From positions 1 through 37,496 of the forward strand of contig DATAUW010000032.1 in the NCBI GenBank assembly GCA_036268055.1: a stretch of DNA of 37,496 nt. The letters run 5' to 3'. The notes beneath the pieces were generated by a model. It had not been told where the DNA came from and did not search any database. It was given only the letters and a program-made list of their open reading frames with translations. A program made the translations under genes and the position numbers. Of the stretch, positions 1 to 8,518 are shown piece by piece. Every line of letters starts with the position of its first letter. Positions within the stretch are counted from its first letter, which is position 1. The stretch comes from Verrucomicrobiia bacterium (GTDB taxonomy: Bacteria; Verrucomicrobiota; Verrucomicrobiia; Limisphaerales; Pedosphaeraceae).

Positions 1-2
1 AG

Positions 3-131
3 GCAGTCTTGTCCGGCAAGCGACACCTGGGTCAGCAGGTTTTGGAGATAGTATTGCGCGGACCGGAGTCAGACGACGAGGCGATTTCTATTTTCAAGCG
101 AGAACTTCCCAATCTTGTCCATCAGCAATAA
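3..131 (+). CDS. 3' end of an unidentified gene (partial)
   Basis: An open frame enters from before the window and ends at TAA 129-131, giving 42 residues that finish in ELPNLVHQQ. The composition is soluble and charged, with no membrane segment or familiar motif. I do not recognise the family. It is taken as real because the frame is open from the first base and is the only plausible reading here, but 42 residues are weak support. The next gene begins 250 bp downstream behind its own promoter, so the two are probably separate transcription units. Confidence 0.4.
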   Translation, partial: AVLSGKRHLGQQVLEIVLRGPESDDEAISIFKRELPNLVHQQ

Positions 132-324
132 GCTTCGCTACGTTACAAAACGACAACAAGAGCAGGTGCGGGAGTCACAAACGAGCGCCCGTTCTGCAAA
201 CCTAATTTCTTCGCCCGTAAAGTCACTTTCAACCACGTCATTCTTCCCACTTTGAGGAAAAATTGTCCGACTTCGTAAAACTGGCCAGGAAAGTCCGAAA
301 AGTGGAAGCCAGACATGTCGAACC

Positions 325-336
325 AAGTGCTATAAT
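325..336 (+). promoter_or_regulatory. Extended -10 promoter of the first PEP-CTERM gene
   Basis: A perfect TATAAT lies at 331-336, preceded by TGC (328-330), which makes an extended -10 element. No good -35 hexamer lies 16-18 bp upstream, as is usual for extended -10 promoters. Transcription would start near 343, leaving a leader of about 40 nt before the ATG at 382. Confidence 0.5.
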
Positions 337-381
337 GACCGCAAGGACTATTGTGTCCGTTGTCGCGAAGGCAAAATCATT

Positions 382-1128
382 ATGTCGTCTCGTCATTTTA
401 AAATCGGGCTGACGGTCCTCGGCCTATGTGCCGGTAGCGCCGCGCATGCGGACACCCAATTAGCCGTTGGCTATGATACCACCTATAATGCCAACCTATC
501 CCTGTCCGGCGCGCCGGGCAACCTCGGCACCGGTAATGACTTTGTTTATTTAACGGCCTTTCAGGCGACTTACCAGGGCGGCGATGCGCTGCCGTTTTCG
601 GGCAATTCATTTTACACTTTCTGCCTGGACGTCGGGCAGGAATTGGTTCCCAACGGGGCGTCCTGGCAGGCAAAACCTCTGCCGGTCGGCGCCAACGGGA
701 ATTCGATTCCTTACGTGACGGCCGGATTGCAACGCGCCGCGGGCCTGTACGCCGCGAATGTCGGCAACGTGAACATTTCTACAGCCCAGGGGCAACTCAA
801 CGGCGCGGCCTTGCAACTGGCGATCTGGAATGACCTTTATGATGGAGATGCGCAGGTCGAGAGCGGCAACTTCAGCGCCAGCGGCGGCAATGTGGATCAA
901 GTTGTGGCGGCGGCGGATTTACTTTTGCAAAGCGCGGCAAACGTATCCAATCCTAATCTCGACTTTGCTTTTTGGGACGGCAGCAATCCGACCGCCAACC
1001 AGGACCTGATCAGCACCGTTGCCATCGCGCCAGAATCAACTTTATATGGCGCGGGCGTTTCCGTAATCGCGCTCTTTGCTTGCGCCGGCTTTTACCTTCG
1101 AGAAAACCGCAAGCGGCTTTCAGTCTAA
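382..1128 (+). CDS. Exported PEP-CTERM-type protein with Cys/Gln thioester-like motifs (paralogue of 2067-2795)
   Basis: A 248-residue exported protein. Residues 1-23 form a signal peptide ending in AHA before DTQLAVGYD. The C-terminus carries APES, then a hydrophobic stretch (about 218-235) and a basic tail (ENRKRL). This is the PEP-CTERM layout, recognised by exosortases, with Ser in place of the final Pro. The central domain has a conserved Cys81 in FYTFCLD and Gln145 in ALQLAIW. That spacing resembles Cys-Gln thioester domains, which is an inference. It is clearly paralogous to the protein at 2067-2795, sharing VYLTAFQATYQ, FYTFC and QGQLNGAALQ. AAGG about 9 nt before the ATG can serve as ribosome binding site. 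A probable role is a surface-anchored or secreted matrix protein; no enzyme activity is evident. Confidence 0.85.
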   Translation: MSSRHFKIGLTVLGLCAGSAAHADTQLAVGYDTTYNANLSLSGAPGNLGTGNDFVYLTAFQATYQGGDALPFSGNSFYTFCLDVGQELVPNGASWQAKPLPVGANGNSIPYVTAGLQRAAGLYAANVGNVNISTAQGQLNGAALQLAIWNDLYDGDAQVESGNFSASGGNVDQVVAAADLLLQSAANVSNPNLDFAFWDGSNPTANQDLISTVAIAPESTLYGAGVSVIALFACAGFYLRENRKRLSV

Positions 1129-1162
1129 TTTTTTTGAACTCACCTCAAAATATTTTCCAATC

Positions 1163-1813
1163 GTGAAATCGTGGTTGTACTTTTTAATTGTGTATTCCGT
1201 ATTCGGATTTGGTTTTCATTTGCGGGCCGAGTCCGCCAATGCGAAGCCGGAAACCACCGGACGATCCTCCGGGTTTTCTGAAGTGAATCACACGGCCACG
1301 AACCTGCTCGCCGAGGTAGATCGAGAGGAGTATGGCTATCACAAAACCGACGATAGCTCTCGTCCAGACGATACGCTGACTTCGCATGTCAATGATTCTG
1401 CGTTTCAAACAGGCTACGTAAACAGTTCCAACCAATTCGCCGCGACCTTTTCTGACGCGGGCGCGGGTGGCGCGGACCCGAAGGCCTTGGCGGCATTAAC
1501 CTCCATCAGCGGAGGTTTTGACGCCGGCGGCGGCGGCGGCGGCGGTTCGGGCGGCAGCGGCTCCGGGGCGGGAGGGACCCTCACTTTTCACAGCCCGCCG
1601 CCGGGTGGTGGTTCAGGCAATGGAACCGGGCCAATCCTTACCTTTAATGGCCCCGGCGGAGATGGCGGTGGAACTGTTGCTTCCGGTGGTGGAGACGGGG
1701 TAGATAGCGTGCATCCGGGTTTTGCGCCAGAATCACCGGCCTTCGCGGTGGTGTCTTCGATCTGCGCCTGCACGGCATTGTGGGTCTGCCGCCGAAAACG
1801 CGCACACGATTGA
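1163..1813 (+). CDS. Exported glycine-rich protein with a PEP-CTERM-like tail
   Basis: A protein of about 216 residues, starting at GTG 1163 (VKSWLYFLIVYSVFG). This start puts a hydrophobic signal segment at the N-terminus. The earlier in-frame ATG at 1076 would add 29 residues translated from the end of the preceding gene and bury the signal peptide. After a polar region (residues 30-110) come two runs rich in Gly and Ser (about 120-190), including an uninterrupted run of glycines. The end carries APES, a short hydrophobic segment and a basic RRKRAHD tail, matching its neighbours' PEP-CTERM-like sorting signal. The low-complexity body suggests a flexible extracellular or matrix protein. No known domain is recognised. 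The 34-bp gap to the gene upstream suggests co-transcription. Confidence 0.7.
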   Translation: MKSWLYFLIVYSVFGFGFHLRAESANAKPETTGRSSGFSEVNHTATNLLAEVDREEYGYHKTDDSSRPDDTLTSHVNDSAFQTGYVNSSNQFAATFSDAGAGGADPKALAALTSISGGFDAGGGGGGGSGGSGSGAGGTLTFHSPPPGGGSGNGTGPILTFNGPGGDGGGTVASGGGDGVDSVHPGFAPESPAFAVVSSICACTALWVCRRKRAHD

Positions 1814-2055
1814 AATTTTGTTACAGTTGCGCTACGACACCTTAATCAGACTTTTGCCGGCGATCTCTGTCCGGTGATAACCAGCGATTTGCTGGCACTT
1901 CCCTCCGGTGACGGCCCCGCCGCGAAGTTCCTAAAAATGTGTGTACAAGTCCTGAAACTTAAAGCTCATCCTCCGATTGATGCATTAACCTCGCTAAGTA
2001 AGTGAAAGCGCGGATTACCATCGGTGCCTAAACAACAACCAATCAAACAACCATT

Positions 2056-2062
2056 CAGGAGG
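2056..2062 (+). promoter_or_regulatory. Strong Shine-Dalgarno sequence
   Basis: CAGGAGG ends 4 nt before the ATG at 2067. It is the clearest ribosome binding site in the window; most other genes here have weak or no such sequence. Confidence 0.75.
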
Positions 2063-2066
2063 AAAA

Positions 2067-2795
2067 ATGACATCGGGGCGGAAAAATATTCTTTTGGTAA
2101 TCGTGGCCGCGGGGAGCATGGCGGCAGTTTCAACCCACGCGGCGACACAGTTGGGCATCAACTATGACACCGCTTACACCGGCTTCGTGAGCGTCACCGG
2201 CGGCGCGGGCGCTCTCGGCACCCCGGGCGGTGAGGATGTTTACTTGACCGCGTTTCAGGCGACCTATCAGAGCGGAGATTCCTTGCCCTTTCCAACCACC
2301 AATCCGTTCTACACGTTCTGTGTGGACATCATGCCAACGCTGGTTTCTCCCGGATCATGGCAGGCGTCGAATTTTCCGCTGGGCAACAATGGAAATTCGC
2401 TCCAATACGTGCCGGGCGGAATTCAAACTGCGGCAAACTTGTATAACACTTACGTCAGTTTGGTGGATATTTCGACCCCCCAAGGCCAGCTCAACGGCGC
2501 GGCCTTGCAAGTTGCGATTTGGTCGGCGCTCTACGGCCCCGCTTTTAGCGTGACGGGCGAGGACCCAAATGTAGCGGCGATCACGGCGCAAATGCTAGGC
2601 GGTCCGGCGAATTTCCCGAACCCCGCCCTCACTTCCACCTTTTGGAACGCCGTGGATCCATTGGAAAATCAGGACCTGATCGGGCCGCAGATGAACACGG
2701 CTTTTGCGCCTGAACCCGCCTCGTACGCCGCCGCGGTTTCCTCATGCGCGCTGATGAGCCTTTGGGGTGTCAGCAAGAATCGCCGCAAAAAATAA
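2067..2795 (+). CDS. Exported PEP-CTERM protein with Cys/Gln thioester-like motifs (paralogue of 382-1128)
   Basis: A 242-residue exported protein. The signal peptide is residues 1-25 (ending STHA before ATQLGINYD). The C-terminus has a canonical PEP (FAPEPASY), a hydrophobic segment and the basic tail KNRRKK, a full PEP-CTERM sorting signal. The central domain matches the protein at 382-1128 along its length, with Cys85 in FYTFCVD and Gln148 in ALQVAIW. The pair probably arose by tandem duplication, with the glycine-rich gene between them. A perfect terminator hairpin follows about 120 bp downstream. An exosortase would be needed to process it, and none is in the window. Confidence 0.88.
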   Translation: MTSGRKNILLVIVAAGSMAAVSTHAATQLGINYDTAYTGFVSVTGGAGALGTPGGEDVYLTAFQATYQSGDSLPFPTTNPFYTFCVDIMPTLVSPGSWQASNFPLGNNGNSLQYVPGGIQTAANLYNTYVSLVDISTPQGQLNGAALQVAIWSALYGPAFSVTGEDPNVAAITAQMLGGPANFPNPALTSTFWNAVDPLENQDLIGPQMNTAFAPEPASYAAAVSSCALMSLWGVSKNRRKK

Positions 2796-2913
2796 TCTGC
2801 CAATCGCGAAACAGGACAACTTGGCATTGATTGGCATCACGACGTATTTAGGCTGTATTTATTGAATGAAAGAGCATTAAAAATTTTTGGGTCAGGTTGG
2901 ACAGTTGGAACAT

Positions 2914-2948
2914 AAAATCATGGGCTTGGGTGGCCCATGATTTTTTTT
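2914..2948 (+). terminator. Rho-independent terminator after the PEP-CTERM cluster
   Basis: A perfect 12-bp stem (2914-2925 with 2933-2944; core ATCATGGGC) with a 7-nt loop, running into eight T residues (2941-2948). It separates the PEP-CTERM cluster from glnB. Confidence 0.88.
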
Positions 2949-3034
2949 GCCTTTGATTCACTCCGCAAATCCCTAGCCGATGCCTTGTTGCAAGCAAAAT
3001 TTTTTTCCCCGTCGCGCGAAAAAAAATATTCCTG

Positions 3035-3425
<391 letters not shown>

Positions 3426-3543
3426 GTTGTAACCTTCCGCAAGGACGCGGGACGGCAGGGATCAAAGACTGATCAAATGATATAAACACGCATGCGCGGT
3501 TTTTTTCGCGCGGCGATAATTTGAAAGAACAGAAAATAGTGTC

Positions 3544-3572
3544 GGCGCCCGAGGATCGGGGCGCCATTTTTT
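3544..3572 (+). terminator. Terminator after glnB
   Basis: GGCGCCC (3544-3550) pairs with GGGCGCC (3559-3565) around an 8-nt loop, followed by A and six T residues (3567-3572). Confidence 0.75.
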
Positions 3573-3916
3573 GTCGGAAAAATGTGAAAGAAATGCTTGA
3601 TTTCATTCAATGAAATCCAGTTGTGAATAACTCGTGAACAAGAGTTAATATGTTGTCCTAGTCACGGCGGGGTGTTTGGACTAAAAACAATCACCTCAGT
3701 TAAATTCGCAAATCGCAGGTTAGAAATTGTCCCCGGGTAAAATAGACGCGGGTAAATGCTGGCAACATAAGTTTCTGCTGCATAGTTAGTTGCGGTTCAT
3801 TTTAAATTGCTGAAATATTATGATTATGAAGTCAGCCAATCATTTCAAAATTCGAGACGCCCGCGCCGCCGCGCTCATAACTGCAAATCTGTGTTACACC
3901 CTCGTTACAAGCCAAG
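3573..3916 (+). other. AT-rich region upstream of dnaA, possible regulatory or origin region
   Basis: A gene-free stretch. It contains a perfect odd palindrome at 3599-3617 (arms GATTTCATT and AATGAAATC around a single C), a DnaA-box-like TGTGAATAA at 3622-3630 (one mismatch to TGTGGATAA) and two direct CGGGTAAA repeats near 3734-3756. A single degenerate box is not enough to call a replication origin. The palindrome could be an operator, and autoregulation of dnaA by DnaA is common. Confidence 0.4.
3599..3617. repeat. Perfect 9-bp palindrome, operator-like
   Basis: GATTTCATT, a central C, then AATGAAATC. It lies directly after the glnB terminator and about 300 bp before dnaA. The symmetry and length fit a dimeric regulator's site; no such regulator is encoded nearby. 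Confidence 0.5.
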
Positions 3917-5320
3917 GTGAATAAAATGCCCGCAAACGGCCCCGCCGGGCCATTATTGATGCAAGCTTCCGCCGAAAAGATTTGGACTGCGGCCCAGCAG
4001 CAATTACGGGGCATGTTGAGCCCGGATACCTTCAATCTTTGGTTCGCTCCGCTTCGCGCGCACGCTCTTGAAGGCGATAATATTTTCCTCGAAGTCGCCA
4101 ACGATTTTTGCGAAGTCTGGCTCAAGGATAATTACATGGGGTTGCTTCAGGATGTGCTCACCCGCGCCGCCGGCCAGCCCACGCTCGTGAAATTCAAAGT
4201 CGTCACGGCGAATACACTCACCAATCCCGCGACGGTTGCCATTGCCACTGCGAAAGCCGCCAAGCCTCTCGAACCCACTTCCGAAAAGCCCGCCGGCGAA
4301 ATCGGCTTCAACCCCAAAAATACTTTCGAATCCTTCGTGGTCGGCAATAATAATAATTTTGCCCATGCCGCCGCGCTCGCGGTCGCCCAGGCTCCCGGCA
4401 AATCCTACAACCCGCTTTTCCTCTATGGCGGAGTCGGGCTTGGCAAAACCCATTTGCTTCACGCCATCGGCCAGCATGTCGGCGCGAGCAAAAAAGGCGC
4501 GCGCGTCGCCTATGTTTCGTCCGAGAAATTCACGAACGAATACATTGACGCCATTCAAAACAACCAGCTCGTGCGTTTCCGCAAGCGTTATCGCCAGACG
4601 GAAGTGCTGTTGATTGACGACATCCAGTTTCTCGCCGGCAAGGAGCGCATTCAGGAGGAATTTTTCCATACCTTCAACGCCCTGCACGAATCCCACAAAC
4701 AAATCGTGCTCACTTGCGACCGTCCCGCGAGCGAAATCCAGAATCTCGAGCAACGCCTCGTGTCGCGCTTTGAATGGGGTTTGGTCACCGACCTCCAGCC
4801 GCCAGACATCGAAACCCGCGTCGCCATTCTCCGCAAAAAGGCCAAATCCATGGGCGCGGAGTTGCCCGAGGAAATAATCAATTTCCTCGCCCAACGCATC
4901 CGCGCCAACATCCGCCGCATGGAAGGCGCATTGATCCGCGTGGCGTCCTACGCTTCGCTGACCGGCCGCAAACTGACCATCGAAGTCGTCGAAGGTTTGC
5001 TGCGCGAAGTGTTGCATGAGGAAGGCCGCTGCTCCGTCAACATCGAGGTCATCCAAAAACGCGTGGCCGAACATTTTGACATCCGCCTTGCCGACATGAC
5101 CAGCAAGCGCCGACCGGAGAACATTGCGTTCCCGCGCCAGATCGCCATGTTCCTGTCCCGCCAGATGACCGAAAGCTCGCTCAACACCATCGGCGAAGCT
5201 TTTGGCGGACGCGACCACGGCACGGTTCTTCATGCTTGCCGCCTAGTCAAAGACCGCATGGAAGTGGATCCCTCCGTTCGCCAGGTCGTTTGCTATTTGG
5301 AAAAACAGTTGTTACGCTAG
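3917..5320 (+). CDS. dnaA: Chromosomal replication initiator protein DnaA
   Basis: A 467-residue AAA+ initiator that binds DnaA boxes at the origin, opens the duplex and loads the helicase. N-terminal domain I is residues 17-95, followed by a variable linker (about 100-135). The AAA+ core has Walker A GGVGLGKT (171-178), Walker B LLIDDIQF (231-238), sensor 1 VLTCDRP and the RLVSRFEWG box (280-288). The C-terminal DNA-binding signature is GRDHGTVLHA (431-440). GTG 3917 was chosen; an in-frame ATG at 3926 (MPANG) is an equally possible start, three residues in. dnaA follows glnB here, not the dnaA-dnaN-recF arrangement, and dnaN is not in the window. Confidence 0.97.
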   Translation: MNKMPANGPAGPLLMQASAEKIWTAAQQQLRGMLSPDTFNLWFAPLRAHALEGDNIFLEVANDFCEVWLKDNYMGLLQDVLTRAAGQPTLVKFKVVTANTLTNPATVAIATAKAAKPLEPTSEKPAGEIGFNPKNTFESFVVGNNNNFAHAAALAVAQAPGKSYNPLFLYGGVGLGKTHLLHAIGQHVGASKKGARVAYVSSEKFTNEYIDAIQNNQLVRFRKRYRQTEVLLIDDIQFLAGKERIQEEFFHTFNALHESHKQIVLTCDRPASEIQNLEQRLVSRFEWGLVTDLQPPDIETRVAILRKKAKSMGAELPEEIINFLAQRIRANIRRMEGALIRVASYASLTGRKLTIEVVEGLLREVLHEEGRCSVNIEVIQKRVAEHFDIRLADMTSKRRPENIAFPRQIAMFLSRQMTESSLNTIGEAFGGRDHGTVLHACRLVKDRMEVDPSVRQVVCYLEKQLLR

Positions 5321-5441
5321 AGGCGCTCGGCAAAAGCCGGGTTCCCATGAACAACGGAAATCCAAATACGGCTTTGAGGAGATCGCTTGTCACTCCTGAC
5401 GCACTGATCCAATCGAGAATGCCCACATCCGCGATTCTTTC

Positions 5442-5476
5442 ATTCCGCACTCCACACTCCACACTCCGCACTCAAT
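5442..5476 (+). repeat. Short tandem CACTCC-type repeat
   Basis: Imperfect iterations of a 7-8 bp CACTCC(A/G) unit directly upstream of the ABC ATPase start. The copies are too short and irregular for CRISPR, and no function is evident. It leaves no recognisable Shine-Dalgarno sequence in front of the next gene. Confidence 0.5.
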
Positions 5477-5482
5477 CTCCTC

Positions 5483-6496
5483 GTGGAACACTCCCCCATC
5501 ATTAAGGTACAGGGCCTCACCAAAGCCTTCCGCACCTACAAGAAGCAGCCCGGTTTTCGTGGCGCGGTTCGCGGGCTTTTCCACCGCAAATACGAACAGA
5601 CGCTTGCGGTCAAGGACGTGAATTTCTCGGTTGAACCCGGCGAACTGGTTGGTTTCCTTGGTCCCAATGGCGCGGGCAAAACCACCACGCTCAAAATGCT
5701 CGCCGGACTGTTGCATCCCACCAGCGGCAGCGCCAGTGTGCTCGGTTACACTCCTTGGGAACGGCACGACGGTTATCGCCGCCAGTTTGCCTTGCTGCTT
5801 GGCCAGAAAAATCAGTTGTGGTGGGACTTGCCCGCGCGCGAATCGCTGGACCTCAACGCGAAAATTTACGGCATTCCCCGCGACACCTTCAATCGCATCG
5901 TCGGCGATATGACCACGCTTTTGGGCGTGACGGACAAGCTCAACGTCATGGTGCGCGAATTGTCCCTGGGCGAACGCATGAAGATGGAACTCATCGCTGC
6001 GCTGCTGCATCAGCCGAAAGTTTTGCTCCTCGACGAACCGACCATCGGTCTGGATGTCATTTCACAAAAGACCGTCCGCGAGTTTTTGCGCGAATACAAT
6101 GCCCGCCAGAAGACCACCATCCTGCTCACGAGTCATTACATGGCGGACATCCAGGAACTTTGCCGCCGCGTCATCATCATTGATCATGGCGCGATTTATT
6201 TCGACGGCAGTCTCGCTGAAATCATTGATCGTTTCGCCGATTTCAAGATCATCACCATTCAATGTTCGGGCGATCAAACCACACAGCCCGCCGCCAACCT
6301 TGCCCGTTATGGCGAAGTCATCGAACAAACTTCTGGCGCCATTAAGCTCAAGGTAAAACGCGACCGCGTGATTGCCGCGTGCAAAGGATTGCTCGATGAG
6401 TTACCAGTGAGTGATATTGACATCGAAGAAGTGCCGATCGAAGACGTCATCCGCCAGATATTTGCTCGCGAACCCGAAAGCGCGCCCGCCAAATAA
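5483..6496 (+). CDS. ABC transporter ATP-binding protein (COG4586 type), no permease nearby
   Basis: A 337-residue cytoplasmic ATPase that would energise an ABC-2-type membrane transporter. It has Walker A GPNGAGKT (60-67), the Q-loop GQKNQLWWDLP (107-117), signature LSLGE (160-164), Walker B LLLDEP (181-186) and an H-loop LLTSHYM. The N-terminal extension with GLFHRKYEQ and the GQKNQLWWDLPARES block are typical of the COG4586 uncharacterised ATPases, usually co-encoded with two ABC-2 permeases. Here the next gene is on the opposite strand and no permease is seen, so the ATPase is an orphan in this window. The start is GTG 5483, giving the usual N-terminus; no Shine-Dalgarno sequence is apparent. 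Confidence 0.9.
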   Translation: MEHSPIIKVQGLTKAFRTYKKQPGFRGAVRGLFHRKYEQTLAVKDVNFSVEPGELVGFLGPNGAGKTTTLKMLAGLLHPTSGSASVLGYTPWERHDGYRRQFALLLGQKNQLWWDLPARESLDLNAKIYGIPRDTFNRIVGDMTTLLGVTDKLNVMVRELSLGERMKMELIAALLHQPKVLLLDEPTIGLDVISQKTVREFLREYNARQKTTILLTSHYMADIQELCRRVIIIDHGAIYFDGSLAEIIDRFADFKIITIQCSGDQTTQPAANLARYGEVIEQTSGAIKLKVKRDRVIAACKGLLDELPVSDIDIEEVPIEDVIRQIFAREPESAPAK

Positions 6497-6507
6497 TTCG
6501 TAGAAGA

Positions 6508-7194
6508 TTACCGCCCCTCAATTCCGTCGGGCGCCGCGACTGCCACCGCAATATTCGCTTTCAGCGTGCCGCCCTGCACGTGACCGCTGACGAAACGCCA
6601 GAACGACCGGTCCATGGCAATCGTGTCCCGCCAGAACAAATACGGCACATGTCCGCGAAAAAGACTTAATTCTCCCGCCGCCGTATCCGCCGATTTTCCT
6701 TCAACGGAATACAGATATAACGCTCCCACCAACCCCGTCCGGTCCGACCCACTCTTGCAATGGATCAAAATCGGTTTGGGCGCGTGCGACATCGTCTCCA
6801 AAATCTGCTCCATCTCCGTGTCTTTCAACTCATGGCCGGCCAGCAGCGAAAAATCAATATGCTGGACACCCAGTTCCTGCGAGAGATTCGTCTCCGCATT
6901 ATACCAAAGCCCCTTCGTGCCCTCGGCGGGCCCGCGCAAATTCAAGATCGTCTTGATGCCATGCTCCTGCACGATTTGGCGCAGGTTGTCCACATCCATT
7001 TGCCCGGAGCGATAGACTTTGCCGAGTGATACCACGTGAAAATTGCTTTGCCAAAGCAGGTGCAGCACGAAGATGCTCACTACGATCAAACCAGCCGCCA
7101 CCGCCAGCAGGAAGCGCACTCCATAGAACCGCATCCAGCCTTTGGAATTAGCCGCCGGCATTGGCGAAATTTCGATGTTCGATTGCGTGGACAT
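6508..7194 (-). CDS. Membrane-anchored dual-specificity/tyrosine phosphatase-like protein
   Basis: A 228-residue protein with one N-terminal membrane segment (about 26-48) and a cysteine-dependent phosphatase domain facing outward. The P-loop is HCKSGSDRTG, giving the CX5R motif with Cys146 and Arg152. Upstream sits YRSGQ (61-65) and TILNLRG, features of the bacterial DSP family that includes proteins with the GVKTVINLR strand. The substrate is unknown; phosphotyrosine, phosphoinositide or other phosphoesters are possible. It is convergent with the ABC ATPase (11-bp gap) and divergent from the kinase gene at 7383. Confidence 0.85.
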   Translation of the reverse strand: MSTQSNIEISPMPAANSKGWMRFYGVRFLLAVAAGLIVVSIFVLHLLWQSNFHVVSLGKVYRSGQMDVDNLRQIVQEHGIKTILNLRGPAEGTKGLWYNAETNLSQELGVQHIDFSLLAGHELKDTEMEQILETMSHAPKPILIHCKSGSDRTGLVGALYLYSVEGKSADTAAGELSLFRGHVPYLFWRDTIAMDRSFWRFVSGHVQGGTLKANIAVAVAAPDGIEGR

Positions 7195-7382
7195 TAGTAC
7201 GTCATTACTGCGCCGGTCTTCCTGAATATTTCACATTAACCTCTCAACCTCGGCTGCATCCGTCCATTACAAAATGCGTTAAACCGTGTCAGAATAACCC
7301 TGACAATAACAGCGGCATTTCGCCGGACATAATTAAATGTTTTTCATTTCTTTGGTTCCTTTTGTGCCTTAAAATTCCTCTC

Positions 7383-8489
7383 ATGGTTACGCTTGAATCC
7401 TGCGAGCTGTTTCGGCGGATGACTCCCGCGGAGTTGCGCCTGTTGCAGGAATCCGCTCAAGAAAAGAAATTTTCCAAGGATCAGGAAATCTTCAAGGAAG
7501 GCGATACTGGCGACGGGGTTTATCTTGTCAAGGAAGGCGCCGTGCAAATTTCCGGGCTGGTCGGCAAGAATGTCCGCCATGTTTTTTCCATGCTCAAACC
7601 CGGAGAAATCTTCGGCGAGATGGCTGTCCTGGAAAACAAGCCCCGCTCCGCCAGCGCGGTCGCTGCCGCGGCGGACACGACCGTGTTTTTCATCCCGCGC
7701 GATGCCATGTTGCGCCTCGTCGAGATTTCGCCACAACTTTCGCTCGAGTTGCTGCGCGAAATTAGCCATCGCCTGCGTGAGTTCAATCGCCAATACATCC
7801 AGGAAGTTCTCCAGACCGAGCGCCTCGCGCTGGTGGGCCGTTTCGCGCGTTCCATCGTTCATGATCTCAAAAATCCGCTGAACATCATCAGCATCACCGC
7901 CGAGATGGCCGGCATGGAAAAAAGCACGCCCGAATTGCGGCGCCTTTCCAAGCTGCGCATCATGAAGCAGGTGGACCGCATCAGTGAACTCGTCAACGAA
8001 ATCCTCGAGTTCACCCAGGGTTCGCAAGTCACTTTCGTTCCCGCGCCGATGGATTACAGTGTCTTCGTGCAACAACTCATTGACGAGATCCGGCCCGAGA
8101 TTGATCTCAAGTCCGCCACGATCGAATTTGAAAATCAGCCGCCTTCGGTGAAGATGCTATTGAACCCAAAACGCCTGCGCCGTGTCTTTTACAATTTAAT
8201 GCACAATGCCACCGATGCCATGACCGGGGACGGCAAAATCATTTTGCGTTTTTCCATCAAGGACAATGAAGTCGTCACGGAGATCGAAGACACTGGCCCG
8301 GGTATCGCGCCCGAAATCGCCGACCGCCTTTTCGATGCATTCGCCACGTTCGGCAAGGCGCACGGCACGGGGTTGGGATTGTCCATCTGCAAAAAAATTG
8401 TTGAAGACCATCACGGGCGAATCTTCGCGCGCAACGAGCCGGGACGCGGCGCGGTGTTTTTCTTCACATTGCCGATCCATCAAAATTGA
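7383..8489 (+). CDS. Cyclic nucleotide-binding-domain histidine kinase
   Basis: A 368-residue cytoplasmic sensor kinase. Residues 1-125 form a cNMP-binding domain with the phosphate-binding cassette FGEMAVLENKPRSASA (77-92; Glu79 and Arg88 kept), so nucleotide binding is plausible. A HisKA domain has SIVHDLKNPL with His160. The ATPase domain has the N-box NLMHNATDAM (Asn275), G1 EDTGPGIAP (302-310) and G2 GTGLGLSICKK. ATG 7383 was chosen because the domain begins right there; upstream in-frame starts would run into the divergent phosphatase promoter region. No response regulator adjoins; mutL begins 29 bp downstream and may be co-transcribed. It should autophosphorylate in response to a cyclic nucleotide or similar ligand, which is an inference. 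Confidence 0.9.
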   Translation: MVTLESCELFRRMTPAELRLLQESAQEKKFSKDQEIFKEGDTGDGVYLVKEGAVQISGLVGKNVRHVFSMLKPGEIFGEMAVLENKPRSASAVAAAADTTVFFIPRDAMLRLVEISPQLSLELLREISHRLREFNRQYIQEVLQTERLALVGRFARSIVHDLKNPLNIISITAEMAGMEKSTPELRRLSKLRIMKQVDRISELVNEILEFTQGSQVTFVPAPMDYSVFVQQLIDEIRPEIDLKSATIEFENQPPSVKMLLNPKRLRRVFYNLMHNATDAMTGDGKIILRFSIKDNEVVTEIEDTGPGIAPEIADRLFDAFATFGKAHGTGLGLSICKKIVEDHHGRIFARNEPGRGAVFFFTLPIHQN

Positions 8490-8518
8490 CCGGCCCAGCT
8501 TTCGCCGTATCGCATCGC

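Noticed and set aside
138-326. A 62-residue minus-strand frame before the first PEP-CTERM gene
   Set aside because: No ribosome site, no motif and cysteine-rich, atypical composition; treated as non-coding.
3573-3916. A called replication origin
   Set aside because: Only one degenerate DnaA box was found, and no cluster, 13-mer array or GC-skew data are available from this window.
4004-5233. A 409-residue open frame antisense to dnaA
   Set aside because: It lies wholly inside a gene with every DnaA motif. High GC at third positions makes long antisense frames common here. Its product shows no recognisable domain.
5442-5476. Possible CRISPR-like array
   Set aside because: The units are 7-8 bp without spacers of constant length; it is a short tandem repeat.
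7195-7382. Promoter for the cNMP kinase gene from CTGACA and CATAAT
   Set aside because: The spacer is 22 bp, too long for a standard promoter.
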